A stretch of 64,000 bases of DNA, taken from UBA2357 sp041916775. Lineage in GTDB: Bacteria > Pseudomonadota > Gammaproteobacteria > Burkholderiales > Rhodocyclaceae. Numbering within the stretch: the stretch's first letter is position 1; every line of letters begins with the position of its first letter. This document shows, in pieces, positions 1 through 7,711 of this stretch. A program made the position numbers and the translations under genes. The stretch lies in contig JAYRYZ010000003.1 in the NCBI GenBank assembly GCA_041916775.1, positions 1 to 64,000 on the forward strand, in the 5' to 3' direction. A model generated the notes under the pieces. It was not told the origin of the DNA and made no database searches. It saw only the letters and a program-made list of their open reading frames with translations.

Positions 1-2
1 CG

Positions 3-956
3 CAGCTCCTCGGCGCGAGCGGCAACTTCGAGATCATCGTGTTCGGCCTCCTGATGGTGCTGATCCTGCACAAGGCGCGCGGCGGGCTGTGGCCCATCCT
101 CGTCGCCGGGGTGAAGCGGGTGGTGCCGATCCAGGCCGCGGTGCGGCGCATCGACAGCGGTGCGGCGCCCTTGCCGCGCCGCTCCATGCCCGCACCAGGG
201 GCGCTGCTCCTCGAGGCGAAGAACGTCACCCGCCGCTTCGGCGGACTCGTCGCCAACAACGACATGAGCCTCAAGGTGCATGCGGGCGAGATCCTCGCCC
301 TCATCGGGCCCAACGGTGCGGGCAAGAGCACCATGTTCAACCAGGTCTCGGGCGTGGATACGCCCACCTCGGGCGAGGTGCTGTTTCTCGGCGAGTCGGT
401 CGCCGGCAAGGGCGCGCGCGCGATCTCGCGCATGGGCATGAGCCGCACCTTCCAGCACGTGAAGCTCCTGCCGACGATGAGCGTGCTCGAGAACGTCGCG
501 ATCGGCGCGCACCTGCGCGGCAGCAAGGGGGTGCTCGCCTCGGCGTGGCGCTTCGACCGCGCCGAGGAGGCGCGCCTTCTCGCCGAAGCGGCCCGCCAGA
601 TCGAGCGGGTGGGGCTGGCCGAGCACATGTTCGACGAGGCGGGTAGCCTCGCCCTCGGGCAGCAGCGCATCCTCGAGATCGCGCGCGCGCTCGCTTCCGA
701 CCCGTGCCTGCTGCTCCTCGACGAGCCGGCGGCGGGGTTGCGCTACAAGGAGAAGCAGGCGCTCGGCGATCTCCTGAAGAAGCTCAAGGCCGAGGGCATG
801 GGCATCCTGCTGGTGGAGCACGACATGGACTTCGTGATGGGGCTGGTGGATCGGGTGGTGGTGATGGAGTTCGGCCAGAAGATCGCCGAGGGCTTGCCCG
901 AAGAGGTGCAGCAGAACCCGGCGGTGCTGGAAGCCTATCTCGGGGGGGTGGAGTGA
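3..956 (+). CDS. livG: LivM-LivG fusion, ABC transporter permease/ATP-binding protein (5' partial)
   Basis: The frame is open from the left edge. About the first 40 residues look like the C-terminal end of a LivM-type permease (a hydrophobic helix after a GASGNFE stretch). A linker and a full LivG-type ATPase follow: Walker A GPNGAGKST, a modified signature LALGQQR (usually LSYGQQR), and Walker B LLLLDEPAAGL. It should power uptake of branched-chain amino acids or related substrates at the inner membrane. Its stop codon overlaps the livF start by one base (TGATG), so the two are translationally coupled. Permease-ATPase fusions of this kind are known in betaproteobacteria; the rest of the permease lies outside the window. 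Confidence 0.85.
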   Translation, partial: QLLGASGNFEIIVFGLLMVLILHKARGGLWPILVAGVKRVVPIQAAVRRIDSGAAPLPRRSMPAPGALLLEAKNVTRRFGGLVANNDMSLKVHAGEILALIGPNGAGKSTMFNQVSGVDTPTSGEVLFLGESVAGKGARAISRMGMSRTFQHVKLLPTMSVLENVAIGAHLRGSKGVLASAWRFDRAEEARLLAEAARQIERVGLAEHMFDEAGSLALGQQRILEIARALASDPCLLLLDEPAAGLRYKEKQALGDLLKKLKAEGMGILLVEHDMDFVMGLVDRVVVMEFGQKIAEGLPEEVQQNPAVLEAYLGGVE

Positions 957-1723
957 TGCGCACACGCAACGATGCCGCACGCGCGGTGCTGGAGGTGCGC
1001 GACCTCAGCGTGGCCTACGGCAAGGTGGAGGCGCTCACGAATGCGAACCTGCGCGTGGGCGAGGGCCAGATCGTGACCGTGATCGGCCCCAACGGGGCGG
1101 GCAAGACGACGATGCTGTCGGCGATCATGGGGGTGCTGAATTCGAAGGGTCAGGTGGCCTTCGACGGCACGCTCGAGGTGGTGCCGGAGGTGGAGCGCAT
1201 GGTGACGCGCGGCATGAACCTGGTGCCGGAAAAGCGCGAGCTCTTCGGTGAGATGAGCGTGGAGGACAATCTCCTCCTCGGCGCCTTCCAGCGTTACCGC
1301 ATGGGCCGGCGCGACCATGGCGACACGATGGAGGAGGTGTACACCCTCTTCCCGCGTCTCAAGGAGCGGCGCACCCAGATGGCGGGCACGCTCTCCGGCG
1401 GCGAGCGCCAGATGCTGGCGGTGGGCCGGGCCTTGATGGCCAAGCCCAAGTTGCTGATGCTGGACGAGCCGAGCCTGGGGTTGGCGCCGCTGATCGTGCG
1501 CGAGATCTTCCGCATCATCGCGGAGTTGCGCCGGCGCGGGGTGTCGATCCTGCTGGTGGAGCAGAACGCGCGCGCCGCCCTGCAGGTGGCCGACTACGCG
1601 TATGTGCTCGAGACCGGCCAGATCGCGATGGAGGGGCCGGCGCATCAGCTCGCCGACGATCCAAGGGTGATCGAGGCGTATCTGGGGCTGGGCGGGAAGC
1701 ATCAGGCGATGTTGGCGACCTAG
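956..1723 (+). CDS. livF: Branched-chain amino acid ABC transporter ATP-binding protein LivF
   Basis: A 255-residue ABC ATPase, the second ATP-binding subunit of a HAAT-family importer. Visible motifs are Walker A GPNGAGKTT, signature LSGGERQ, Walker B LLMLDEPSLGLAP and the switch-region LLVEQNARAAL typical of LivF. The ATG overlaps the livG stop by one base, so this start is preferred over the longer open frame that runs into livG. It should pair with the LivG half of the upstream fusion. The substrate cannot be read from the sequence; amino acids, urea and aromatic acids are all transported by this family. Confidence 0.88.
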   Translation: MRTRNDAARAVLEVRDLSVAYGKVEALTNANLRVGEGQIVTVIGPNGAGKTTMLSAIMGVLNSKGQVAFDGTLEVVPEVERMVTRGMNLVPEKRELFGEMSVEDNLLLGAFQRYRMGRRDHGDTMEEVYTLFPRLKERRTQMAGTLSGGERQMLAVGRALMAKPKLLMLDEPSLGLAPLIVREIFRIIAELRRRGVSILLVEQNARAALQVADYAYVLETGQIAMEGPAHQLADDPRVIEAYLGLGGKHQAMLAT

Positions 1724-1744
1724 GACTGAAACGGAGAATCGAAG

Positions 1745-2344
1745 ATGGAAGCGCTCAGACTCATCCAGGACGAGCATCAGTCGCTGGCCGGAATCATCCA
1801 CGCGGTGCGTTTCATGCTGAAGGAGATCGGCAGCGGCAAGCTGGAGCCCGACTTCAAGCTCCTGCGCGCGATGGTGCATTACCTCGACGCCTACCCAGAG
1901 CAGCGTCACCACCCTTGCGAGGACCAGTTCCTGTTCGCCCGCCTCAAGGCGCGCACCGACGAGGGCGCTGCGGCGCTGGCGCGGCTGGAGCAGGAGCACG
2001 CAGGCGGCGAGGCGCGCATCAAGGCACTGGAAGCCGCGCTGCACCGCTACGCGGTTGACCGCACCCAGGGCTTCGACCCCTTCGTCGCCGCGTTCGAGAA
2101 CTTCGCCGATTTCTACCGCGAGCACATGGTGCTGGAAGAACGCGAGATCCTGCCGCTGTGCCGCAAGCACTTCAATGACGAGGACTGGGCCGCGGTGGCG
2201 GAGGGCTTCCGCAGCTACGTCGACCCGCTGGCCGGTACCGGCGCGCCGGCCACCCACGAGGACTTCCAGCGCATCTTCTCGAAGCTGGTCGCCGCCGCCC
2301 CGGCGCCGATCGGCCTCGGGGCGGGACCGTATCAGGACGATTGA
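1745..2344 (+). CDS. Hemerythrin HHE domain protein
   Basis: A 199-residue helical protein with spaced His/Glu residues of the HHE cation-binding fold: DEHQ near residue 11, HHPCED near 56, EQEHAGGE near 85 and EHMVLEER near 125. Such proteins carry a non-haem di-iron centre and act in oxygen or NO sensing and binding, or in iron-sulfur repair. It begins 21 bp after livF with a GGAGA Shine-Dalgarno and may be co-transcribed, although no functional link to the transporter is evident. The last 20 residues are low-complexity. Confidence 0.82.
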   Translation: MEALRLIQDEHQSLAGIIHAVRFMLKEIGSGKLEPDFKLLRAMVHYLDAYPEQRHHPCEDQFLFARLKARTDEGAAALARLEQEHAGGEARIKALEAALHRYAVDRTQGFDPFVAAFENFADFYREHMVLEEREILPLCRKHFNDEDWAAVAEGFRSYVDPLAGTGAPATHEDFQRIFSKLVAAAPAPIGLGAGPYQDD

Positions 2345-2445
2345 GCCCAGCTCATCCAAGGGCCCGGCATCAAGTGGAGGATGCGCGTGCGGCGCGTGTC
2401 CAGTGAGACGTCATGGCATGGACGTGGTGTATCCTCGTCCGCGCC

Positions 2446-3273
2446 ATGTCCCGTCCGACTCTCCTGATCCTCGCCGGTTGCAGCGCTGCCGGCAAAAGCA
2501 CGCTGCTGAAAGCGGCGCTCGAAGCGCGCCTGCCGATCTTTGGCGAGGTGGCGGACCCGTTGTTCCGGACGCTCTCCATCCCTTCCCGCTTGCCCGAGAG
2601 CCGGCTGAGCTTCGAGCAGACCCTGGCTGAACGCACCTGGTTCCAGGCCATCCACCTGAGCGCGCTGGATGCCTTGCCGGTGCTGCCCGACGTAGTTGTG
2701 CTGCATGTGGATCTGCTCAACGTGCTCGCGCATCTGTGTCGTGACCCGTCGTACTTTGGACGGGCGGCCAATGTGGGGGCCGTGGTGACGCTGCCCGGCC
2801 TGGCGTGGCTCGACGAACGCGAATGCGTCGTCGCGATGTATCGCGCCTTTCTTTCGCTACCCGTGTTTGCGCGTTTCGGGCATGTGGTGGTCAATACCCT
2901 GGAGATCCCTTGGGAGGAGAATCGCAGACGTTGGCGCATGCGCGAACGTCAGCATCGGGTGAGTGCGGAGCCGTCCGCAGTCCGGCGCGCGGCGCAGCGC
3001 GCGCGCCGCGTGCTCGGGCGGGTGTGCGGGCGAGGACCATCGCCGGCCTTGGTGGAGCAACTCTTCGACACCCGCGTGCGACGAGAGCGCATGCACGCAA
3101 ATCTTTACGCGGGCTGGCTGGATGCGATCGGCAGTTTGCAGCCGCAACCGTCGATCAGGAGCCGCTGGCTGGAGGGCGGACGTGTGGCGATGACGTTCGC
3201 GCATGTGTCCGATGCGATGCTGTGGAGCGCACCTGCGCGCACGATGGTCGTGGGCTTGGAGGAGGGGGCGTGA
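2446..3273 (+). CDS. P-loop NTPase of unknown function (possible small-molecule kinase)
   Basis: A 275-residue protein starting at MSRPT; an in-frame ATG 33 bp upstream would add 11 residues. The N-terminus is a beta strand followed by Walker A GCSAAGKST at residues 11-19, as in kinases and zeta-toxin-like NTPases. No other recognisable domain is seen. The middle is rich in hydrophobic strands and the C-terminal third in arginine. It overlaps the downstream sulfotransferase-like gene by 4 nt (GTGA), implying coupled translation and a shared pathway. The family is not recognised. A nucleotide kinase acting with the sulfotransferase is possible but is only inference. Confidence 0.6.
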   Translation: MSRPTLLILAGCSAAGKSTLLKAALEARLPIFGEVADPLFRTLSIPSRLPESRLSFEQTLAERTWFQAIHLSALDALPVLPDVVVLHVDLLNVLAHLCRDPSYFGRAANVGAVVTLPGLAWLDERECVVAMYRAFLSLPVFARFGHVVVNTLEIPWEENRRRWRMRERQHRVSAEPSAVRRAAQRARRVLGRVCGRGPSPALVEQLFDTRVRRERMHANLYAGWLDAIGSLQPQPSIRSRWLEGGRVAMTFAHVSDAMLWSAPARTMVVGLEEGA

Positions 3274-4436
3274 GCAAACCGGCGCCCATGTTCATCCATT
3301 CTCTGTTCCGGACGGGTAGCACCTACATCTTCAATGTGTTCCGACGCGCCCCGGCGGCGTGTTTCTGCTATCAGGAGCCCCTGCACGAACTGGCCTGGTA
3401 TGCCAGGATGGCGCCGGATCGACTCCTGATCGAACCGGACGAGGCGGCGCTGCGTCGGCTGCGTCATCCGCCGCTCGTGCATGGATATCATCGCGAGCTA
3501 CGCGAAGTCTGGCCCGCCTGGCGCGACAACCTGCGTGAAGAGGCCATCTACGACGCTTATTTCGCGCCGCCCGGCATGGACATCGGCGTGAACTACTGGC
3601 GCACGCTCGCCGAAGCGGCTCCTTGCCGGGCACTGTTCCAGGAATGTCGCACGGCCGCCCGCATCGCGCCGATACGGTCCGCGCTGGGCGGCACCCATCT
3701 CTATCTCTGGCGCAATCCCTGGGATCAGTGGTGGTCCTACAAGGTCAGCCCGTATTTCGGCGCTGTCAGCCAGCTCATCATGTGCGCCGGCGGCGCTCCG
3801 CCCGAGGTCGATGCCCTGCGCCGCGCACTCGGCATCGTGCCATGCCCCTATCCCGACATCGGCTGCGCGATCACGCACTTCCTGCGGCGGCCGCTGGGGA
3901 GTGGTGCCAACTACCAGCTGTTCTATCTGCTATGGATCCACGCGCTTCGTGAAGGAACGGCACATGCCGATCTGTTGCTGAACATCGACCGCCTTGGCGA
4001 CTGCACTGCCTACCGTCAGGAGATCGTCGCGTCGCTTGCAGAGGAGGGCGTCCGGGGCATCGATTTTGCCGACTGCCGTGTGCCGCAGGGGCGCTACAGC
4101 CGTGAGGATCATGCCTTCTTTGCCCAGCAGGAGGCGGTGGTGCACGCCGTGCTGCTGCAGCATGGATGGCAAGCACGGGACATCGATGCGTTACAGGCGC
4201 TGCGCGCGCGATTCCGTCCGGGCGCCTGGCCGCCGGAGGGAGTCTTCGAGGATGACCCCGCTGCGTGCGCAGCGCAGCGCCTGCGTGAGGTGGTGATGCA
4301 GGCCGAGGCGCAAGCCGCCGAGTCGGTCGGCGCGCCCTGGGGGCGATTGCAGGATTGGAGCTTTCATCACCTCAAGGGGCTATGGTCGCTGCTTCGGCGT
4401 CCAATCGCGCGCAAGCGGCGATCGCGCATGCGCTGA
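3270..4436 (+). CDS. Sulfotransferase-like protein
   Basis: A 388-residue protein from the GTG at 3270, which overlaps the previous stop; an ATG at 3288 is an alternative. Residues 12-19 (LFRTGSTY) match the 5'-phosphosulfate-binding loop of PAPS-dependent sulfotransferases. A segment near residue 145 (LWRNPWDQWWS) resembles the 3'-phosphate-binding motif (R-N-P-x-D-x-x-x-S). The rest is poorly conserved. The acceptor substrate is unknown; carbohydrate or lipid sulfation is typical of bacterial members. Its stop abuts the stop of the convergent DUF2207 gene with no spacer. Base composition of this pair is less GC-skewed than its neighbours, which may indicate transfer. Confidence 0.65.
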   Translation: MSKPAPMFIHSLFRTGSTYIFNVFRRAPAACFCYQEPLHELAWYARMAPDRLLIEPDEAALRRLRHPPLVHGYHRELREVWPAWRDNLREEAIYDAYFAPPGMDIGVNYWRTLAEAAPCRALFQECRTAARIAPIRSALGGTHLYLWRNPWDQWWSYKVSPYFGAVSQLIMCAGGAPPEVDALRRALGIVPCPYPDIGCAITHFLRRPLGSGANYQLFYLLWIHALREGTAHADLLLNIDRLGDCTAYRQEIVASLAEEGVRGIDFADCRVPQGRYSREDHAFFAQQEAVVHAVLLQHGWQARDIDALQALRARFRPGAWPPEGVFEDDPAACAAQRLREVVMQAEAQAAESVGAPWGRLQDWSFHHLKGLWSLLRRPIARKRRSRMR

Positions 4437-6212
4437 CTATCTTCCGCCGCCGCCACCTCCGCCGCCCCCGCCGCCCGACGACCCGCCCCCGCCTCCGCCG
4501 GATGAACTCCCGGGCGGCGACGAGGCCGACGCGATGGAACTGCTGAGGCTGCTTCCCAGCGATTGGGCGATGCTGCCGATATCGCCCTGGCCGCGGTACC
4601 ACGCAAGGCCTGTTGTGCTAGCGACCGCGGCGGCGCCCGCCGCGGCGGTGAAATGGCGCGTCCAGGCCTCCTCCACGTCCAGCGCGATCGCGAAGGGCAG
4701 CAGCGCCTCGTAGCGTGCCGCATCCAGCACGGGTGGATCGCCGGGGCCGCCCAGACGCCGGAGCTCGTCGCGCTCGGCGACGCGCAGGTAGAGCTTGAGG
4801 CCTTCGGCCTCGTCGATGAGCTTGCGGCCGGCGACTGTGGGTGCCTTGATCAGCCGCGCGAACACGATGCTGCAGACGGCCATCGCAGCGCAGACGGCGA
4901 GTATCAGCGGAATCCCGCCTCCACCCGACAGCACCAGCGAAAGCATCCCGGTGGCGAAGGTGATGAAGATCGCCACGCCCACATCCTTGGCATTACGGTT
5001 GAAGTGCGAGCCGTCCAGGCGTGCGCGCAGGTTGGCGATGTGATTGCGTTGCGCGCGCTGCAGTCGCGGCGCGTTCTTCTGCTCGAACGCGAGCTCGGCG
5101 CCGATCTCGGGCAGGAGGTCGCGCAGCAGGCTGCGTGCGGTGGCGTAGCCTTCCTTCGGCCCGTTCTCGCGCAACCGGCTGATGCGCCACAGGTCGCGGC
5201 GCAGCAGGCGGTCCTCGCGCTCGAGCGCGACCAGGCCTGCGACAGCGCCAGTCAGGAGGTCGGCGGTGAGGCAACGCGTGTCGTAGCGTCCGCCGCGGCA
5301 CAGGTAGCGCAGCTCTGCGGGTGAGCGTCCTGCGGGCGGCTCGTAGCGTGCGATGATCGTGCCCGCGCGCGGATCCCGTCCGACCCTGCGCCAGCGGCGG
5401 GTGCAGTAGGTGAGCAGCGTGGCGAGGCCTGCGAGCGCGATCAGCACGCCGCGGTTGTCCTGCAGCAGCCACCAGAGGCGTTGCATATCGCTCGGTTCCG
5501 GTACCAAACCCTTGGGGAAGCCCAGTGCGATGGTGAGCCCCTCGTAGGGTGCGAGCGGACGGGTGAGCGTCCAGCGCGCGACGCCCGGCGCCGGTACCTC
5601 CGCGCGTGCGTCGTGCCCTTGGGCGCCCTGGGGGCCGGTATAGGCGTCGAGCCTGAGCGCATCGGCAGTCACCGCCTGCGGCAGGCGCACGGTGACGTCC
5701 CCGGCGAGGATGGGAAACACCCAGCCAGTGCCGATCGCGTTCCAGTAGAGCTCGTCATGGGTGGGAAAGAAACCCAGCTGGCGGGTGGTGCGATAACGCA
5801 GCGTGTAGCGGTATTCGCCGGGAAGGCGTGGCAGGAAGTCGTCGTTGCCGGTGTTGATGCGCACCCCGTTGGCGATGTGCTCGGTGAACCACGGCTCGGG
5901 CCGGCCGTCGCGCTCCACCCCGATCGCCTCGAAGCCGACCACCACCCGGTTGCCGCCACGATCCACATAGCGGGTGGGGAAGTCGCGGTAGAGGCCGCGG
6001 CGGATCTGGTTGCCCTCGGCGCGCACATGGATGTGCTCGGCGACCTCGAGCGTGCCGTCGGCGCGCACATCGACCTCGATCGCATAATTCAGGATCCGTT
6101 CCTCGGCCTGCGCGGCCGGTGCCTGCAAGAGTGCAAGCAGGAGCGCAAACCCCGCTGCGACGAGGAAGGCGATGCGAGGGGGCGGGTTCGCCGGGCGAGG
6201 CTGTATCCTCAT
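4437..6212 (-). CDS. DUF2207 family membrane protein
   Basis: A 591-residue protein with an N-terminal signal or transmembrane segment ending AAQAEE, then a large extracytoplasmic DUF2207 beta domain (about residues 35-240). A helix near residue 258 and a paired helix region near 410-455 follow. The last 25 residues are almost purely Gly/Ser, a C-terminal tail seen in many family members. Function is unknown. Family members often sit beside LemA, as here, where the ATG overlaps the lemA stop (ATGA). Co-translation suggests a joint envelope role. Confidence 0.8.
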   Translation of the reverse strand: MRIQPRPANPPPRIAFLVAAGFALLLALLQAPAAQAEERILNYAIEVDVRADGTLEVAEHIHVRAEGNQIRRGLYRDFPTRYVDRGGNRVVVGFEAIGVERDGRPEPWFTEHIANGVRINTGNDDFLPRLPGEYRYTLRYRTTRQLGFFPTHDELYWNAIGTGWVFPILAGDVTVRLPQAVTADALRLDAYTGPQGAQGHDARAEVPAPGVARWTLTRPLAPYEGLTIALGFPKGLVPEPSDMQRLWWLLQDNRGVLIALAGLATLLTYCTRRWRRVGRDPRAGTIIARYEPPAGRSPAELRYLCRGGRYDTRCLTADLLTGAVAGLVALEREDRLLRRDLWRISRLRENGPKEGYATARSLLRDLLPEIGAELAFEQKNAPRLQRAQRNHIANLRARLDGSHFNRNAKDVGVAIFITFATGMLSLVLSGGGGIPLILAVCAAMAVCSIVFARLIKAPTVAGRKLIDEAEGLKLYLRVAERDELRRLGGPGDPPVLDAARYEALLPFAIALDVEEAWTRHFTAAAGAAAVASTTGLAWYRGQGDIGSIAQSLGSSLSSSIASASSPPGSSSGGGGGGSSGGGGGGGGGGGR

Positions 6213-6757
6213 GTCGTGATCCTCATGCCATTACGGGCGTCGTCCGCGGCCTGGTAGAACTCGGCCTCGCGGAAACCGCACAGCCGCGCGACGACGAGGT
6301 CCGGCACGCGCTGGATCGCGTCGTTGAGATCGCGCACGGCGCCGTTGTAGAAGCGCCGCGCATACTGGAGGTGGTCCTCGATCTCGACCAGCGACTGCTG
6401 CAGGGACAGGAAGTTTTCGCTCGCCTTCAGCGCCGGATACGCCTCCTGCAGTGCGAACACCTGCACCAGCGCATGCTCCAGCGCGGTCTCGACCTCGCAG
6501 ATGCGGCGCGGTCCGGATTGCGCCAGCGCTTTCTCGCGCAGCGCGGTCGCCGCTGTGAGCGTCGCCTGCTCATGGGCGGCATAGGCCTTCACCGCGCTGA
6601 CGAGTTGCGGCACCAGATCATGGCGGCGCGCGAGTTGCACGTCGATATCCGCCCAGGCGTTACGCACCTGGTTGCGTAAGGTCACGAGGCGATTGAAGGC
6701 GAACACGCCCCAGGCGGCGAGCGCGATGGCGGCCAACAGGAGGATCCAGTTACTCAC
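6209..6757 (-). CDS. lemA: LemA family protein
   Basis: A 182-residue protein from a GTG start (VSNWILLL), chosen because the membrane anchor begins there; the open frame extends 46 residues further upstream without LemA-like sequence. One N-terminal helix is followed by the family core: NQVRNAWADIDVQL, RRHDLVPQLV, the LKASENF region and ARRFYNGAVRDLN. LemA proteins are membrane-anchored helical bundles of unclear function, commonly paired with DUF2207 or TPM-domain proteins. It is the first gene of a two-gene operon transcribed away from the HU gene. Confidence 0.88.
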   Translation of the reverse strand: MSNWILLLAAIALAAWGVFAFNRLVTLRNQVRNAWADIDVQLARRHDLVPQLVSAVKAYAAHEQATLTAATALREKALAQSGPRRICEVETALEHALVQVFALQEAYPALKASENFLSLQQSLVEIEDHLQYARRFYNGAVRDLNDAIQRVPDLVVARLCGFREAEFYQAADDARNGMRITT

Positions 6758-6881
6758 ATGGGCTCCGAGCCCGAACCGGGCGGTCGTGAAACGAGGGGTG
6801 TCACAAGTATCCCGGACTCGGGTGTGCCCCGTCAAAGCTTCGCGGCCGTGGGTGCCAACCCCACGTCCTGCCTGATGGTGT

Positions 6882-6895
6882 TTGATCCAGATCAT
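6882..6895. promoter_or_regulatory. FNR/CRP-family (FNR-like) binding site
   Basis: TTGAT-CCAG-ATCAT matches the FNR consensus TTGAT-N4-ATCAA at nine of ten specified positions. It lies between the divergent lemA and HU genes, about 79 bp upstream of the predicted HU transcription start and 130 bp upstream of the lemA start codon. It could mark oxygen-dependent control of either side. Position relative to real start sites is unknown. Confidence 0.5.
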
Positions 6896-6934
6896 GCGAC
6901 GGTATTATTTGCACTCCCCGATGGCGCGCTGGCG

Positions 6935-6961
6935 TTGCAACTGCTGCGACAGTGCTAGAAT
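6935..6961 (+). promoter_or_regulatory. Sigma-70 promoter of the HU gene
   Basis: A TTGCAA box at 6935-6940 and an extended -10 (TGC TAGAAT, hexamer 6956-6961) are separated by 15 bp. The predicted start near 6968 leaves a leader of about 40 nt before the HU ATG. The spacer is shorter than the ideal 17 bp, but the extended -10 compensates. Confidence 0.55.
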
Positions 6962-7007
6962 CCTCGGCAGCTTTCGTTTTCCATCCACACATCGATCGAG
7001 GAAGAGC

Positions 7008-7283
7008 ATGAACAAAGGTGAATTCGTCGAAGCCTTGGCTGACCGTCTTGACGTATCCCGCGCACAGGCCGATCGCGCCCTGTCCGCAGTGCTGGACATC
7101 ATTGCCGAGCGCATGGCCGCTGGCGAGAAGGTTTCGTTTACCGGCTTCGGTTCGTTCGAGGTCTCCGAGCGCGCCGCCCGCACCGGCCGCAACCCCCAAA
7201 CCGGCGCGACGATCGAGATCGCCGCTGCCCGCGTGCCGAAGTTCTCCGCTGGTGCGACGCTGAAGGCCGCCGTCTCCAAGTAA
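7008..7283 (+). CDS. hup: DNA-binding protein HU
   Basis: A 91-residue histone-like protein. It starts MNKGEFVEALA and has the family signature around residues 46-65 (GFGSFEV, RNPQTG), which forms the DNA-embracing beta arm. It compacts and bends DNA as a dimer in the nucleoid. The ATG at 7008 is preceded by GAGGAAGAGC. It is monocistronic, with its own promoter and a good terminator. hupA and hupB paralogues cannot be told apart here. Confidence 0.93.
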   Translation: MNKGEFVEALADRLDVSRAQADRALSAVLDIIAERMAAGEKVSFTGFGSFEVSERAARTGRNPQTGATIEIAAARVPKFSAGATLKAAVSK

Positions 7284-7323
7284 TTCGTGTTTCCCTCCCC
7301 GGGGCGGATCGCCGCGGGGCGCC

Positions 7324-7360
7324 AAGGCTCACTGTTGATTCGGTGGGCTTTTTTGTTTTT
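7324..7360 (+). terminator. Rho-independent terminator of hup
   Basis: An 8-bp stem GCTCACTG / CGGTGGGC (two G-U pairs) with loop TTGATT, extendable by A-T pairs, is followed directly by TTTTTTGTTTTT. It lies 40 bp after the hup stop. Confidence 0.85.
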
Positions 7361-7384
7361 GGTGACTTTGCGGTTCGGTTCCGC

Positions 7385-7711
7385 TATACTCGCGCCGTTG
7401 TGCAAAGCAGCATTTCGGTTCAGCAGTAATTCCTGCGCGGTCACGAGCTGCGCAAGTCCAGCCGAGGGACTGTAACCACAGCCCCATCGCCCCCGACCTC
7501 CCTTCCGACCCCCATTCGTTCCCTCGTGTCCGTCTGGCATCGCGATAACCGGTTGGTGCCGATGAGCAGCGTGTTCGTCAGCGAACGCACTGCCTTATGC
7601 CCATCGCGCGCTTGTCGCCCATGCGTCCCCGACGCAGCGATGCCCATGCCCTGACAGGCTCAGACGCCGGTCGCGCAAACCTTTTGCGCCCGGAAACGCA
7701 CAAGGAACACC
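7385..7711 (+). promoter_or_regulatory. Long 5' untranslated region of the DEAD-box helicase gene
   Basis: A TATACT hexamer at 7385-7390 is the likely -10; no good -35 is visible. It would give a leader of roughly 315 nt with no supported open frame. The leader contains an imperfect hairpin around 7580-7605 (GTTCG / CGAAC core) and a perfect 7-bp hairpin GCGCAAA-CCT-TTTGCGC at 7673-7689, just upstream of the ribosome binding site. Long structured leaders are common on cold-shock and helicase genes; regulation here is inferred. Confidence 0.4.
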
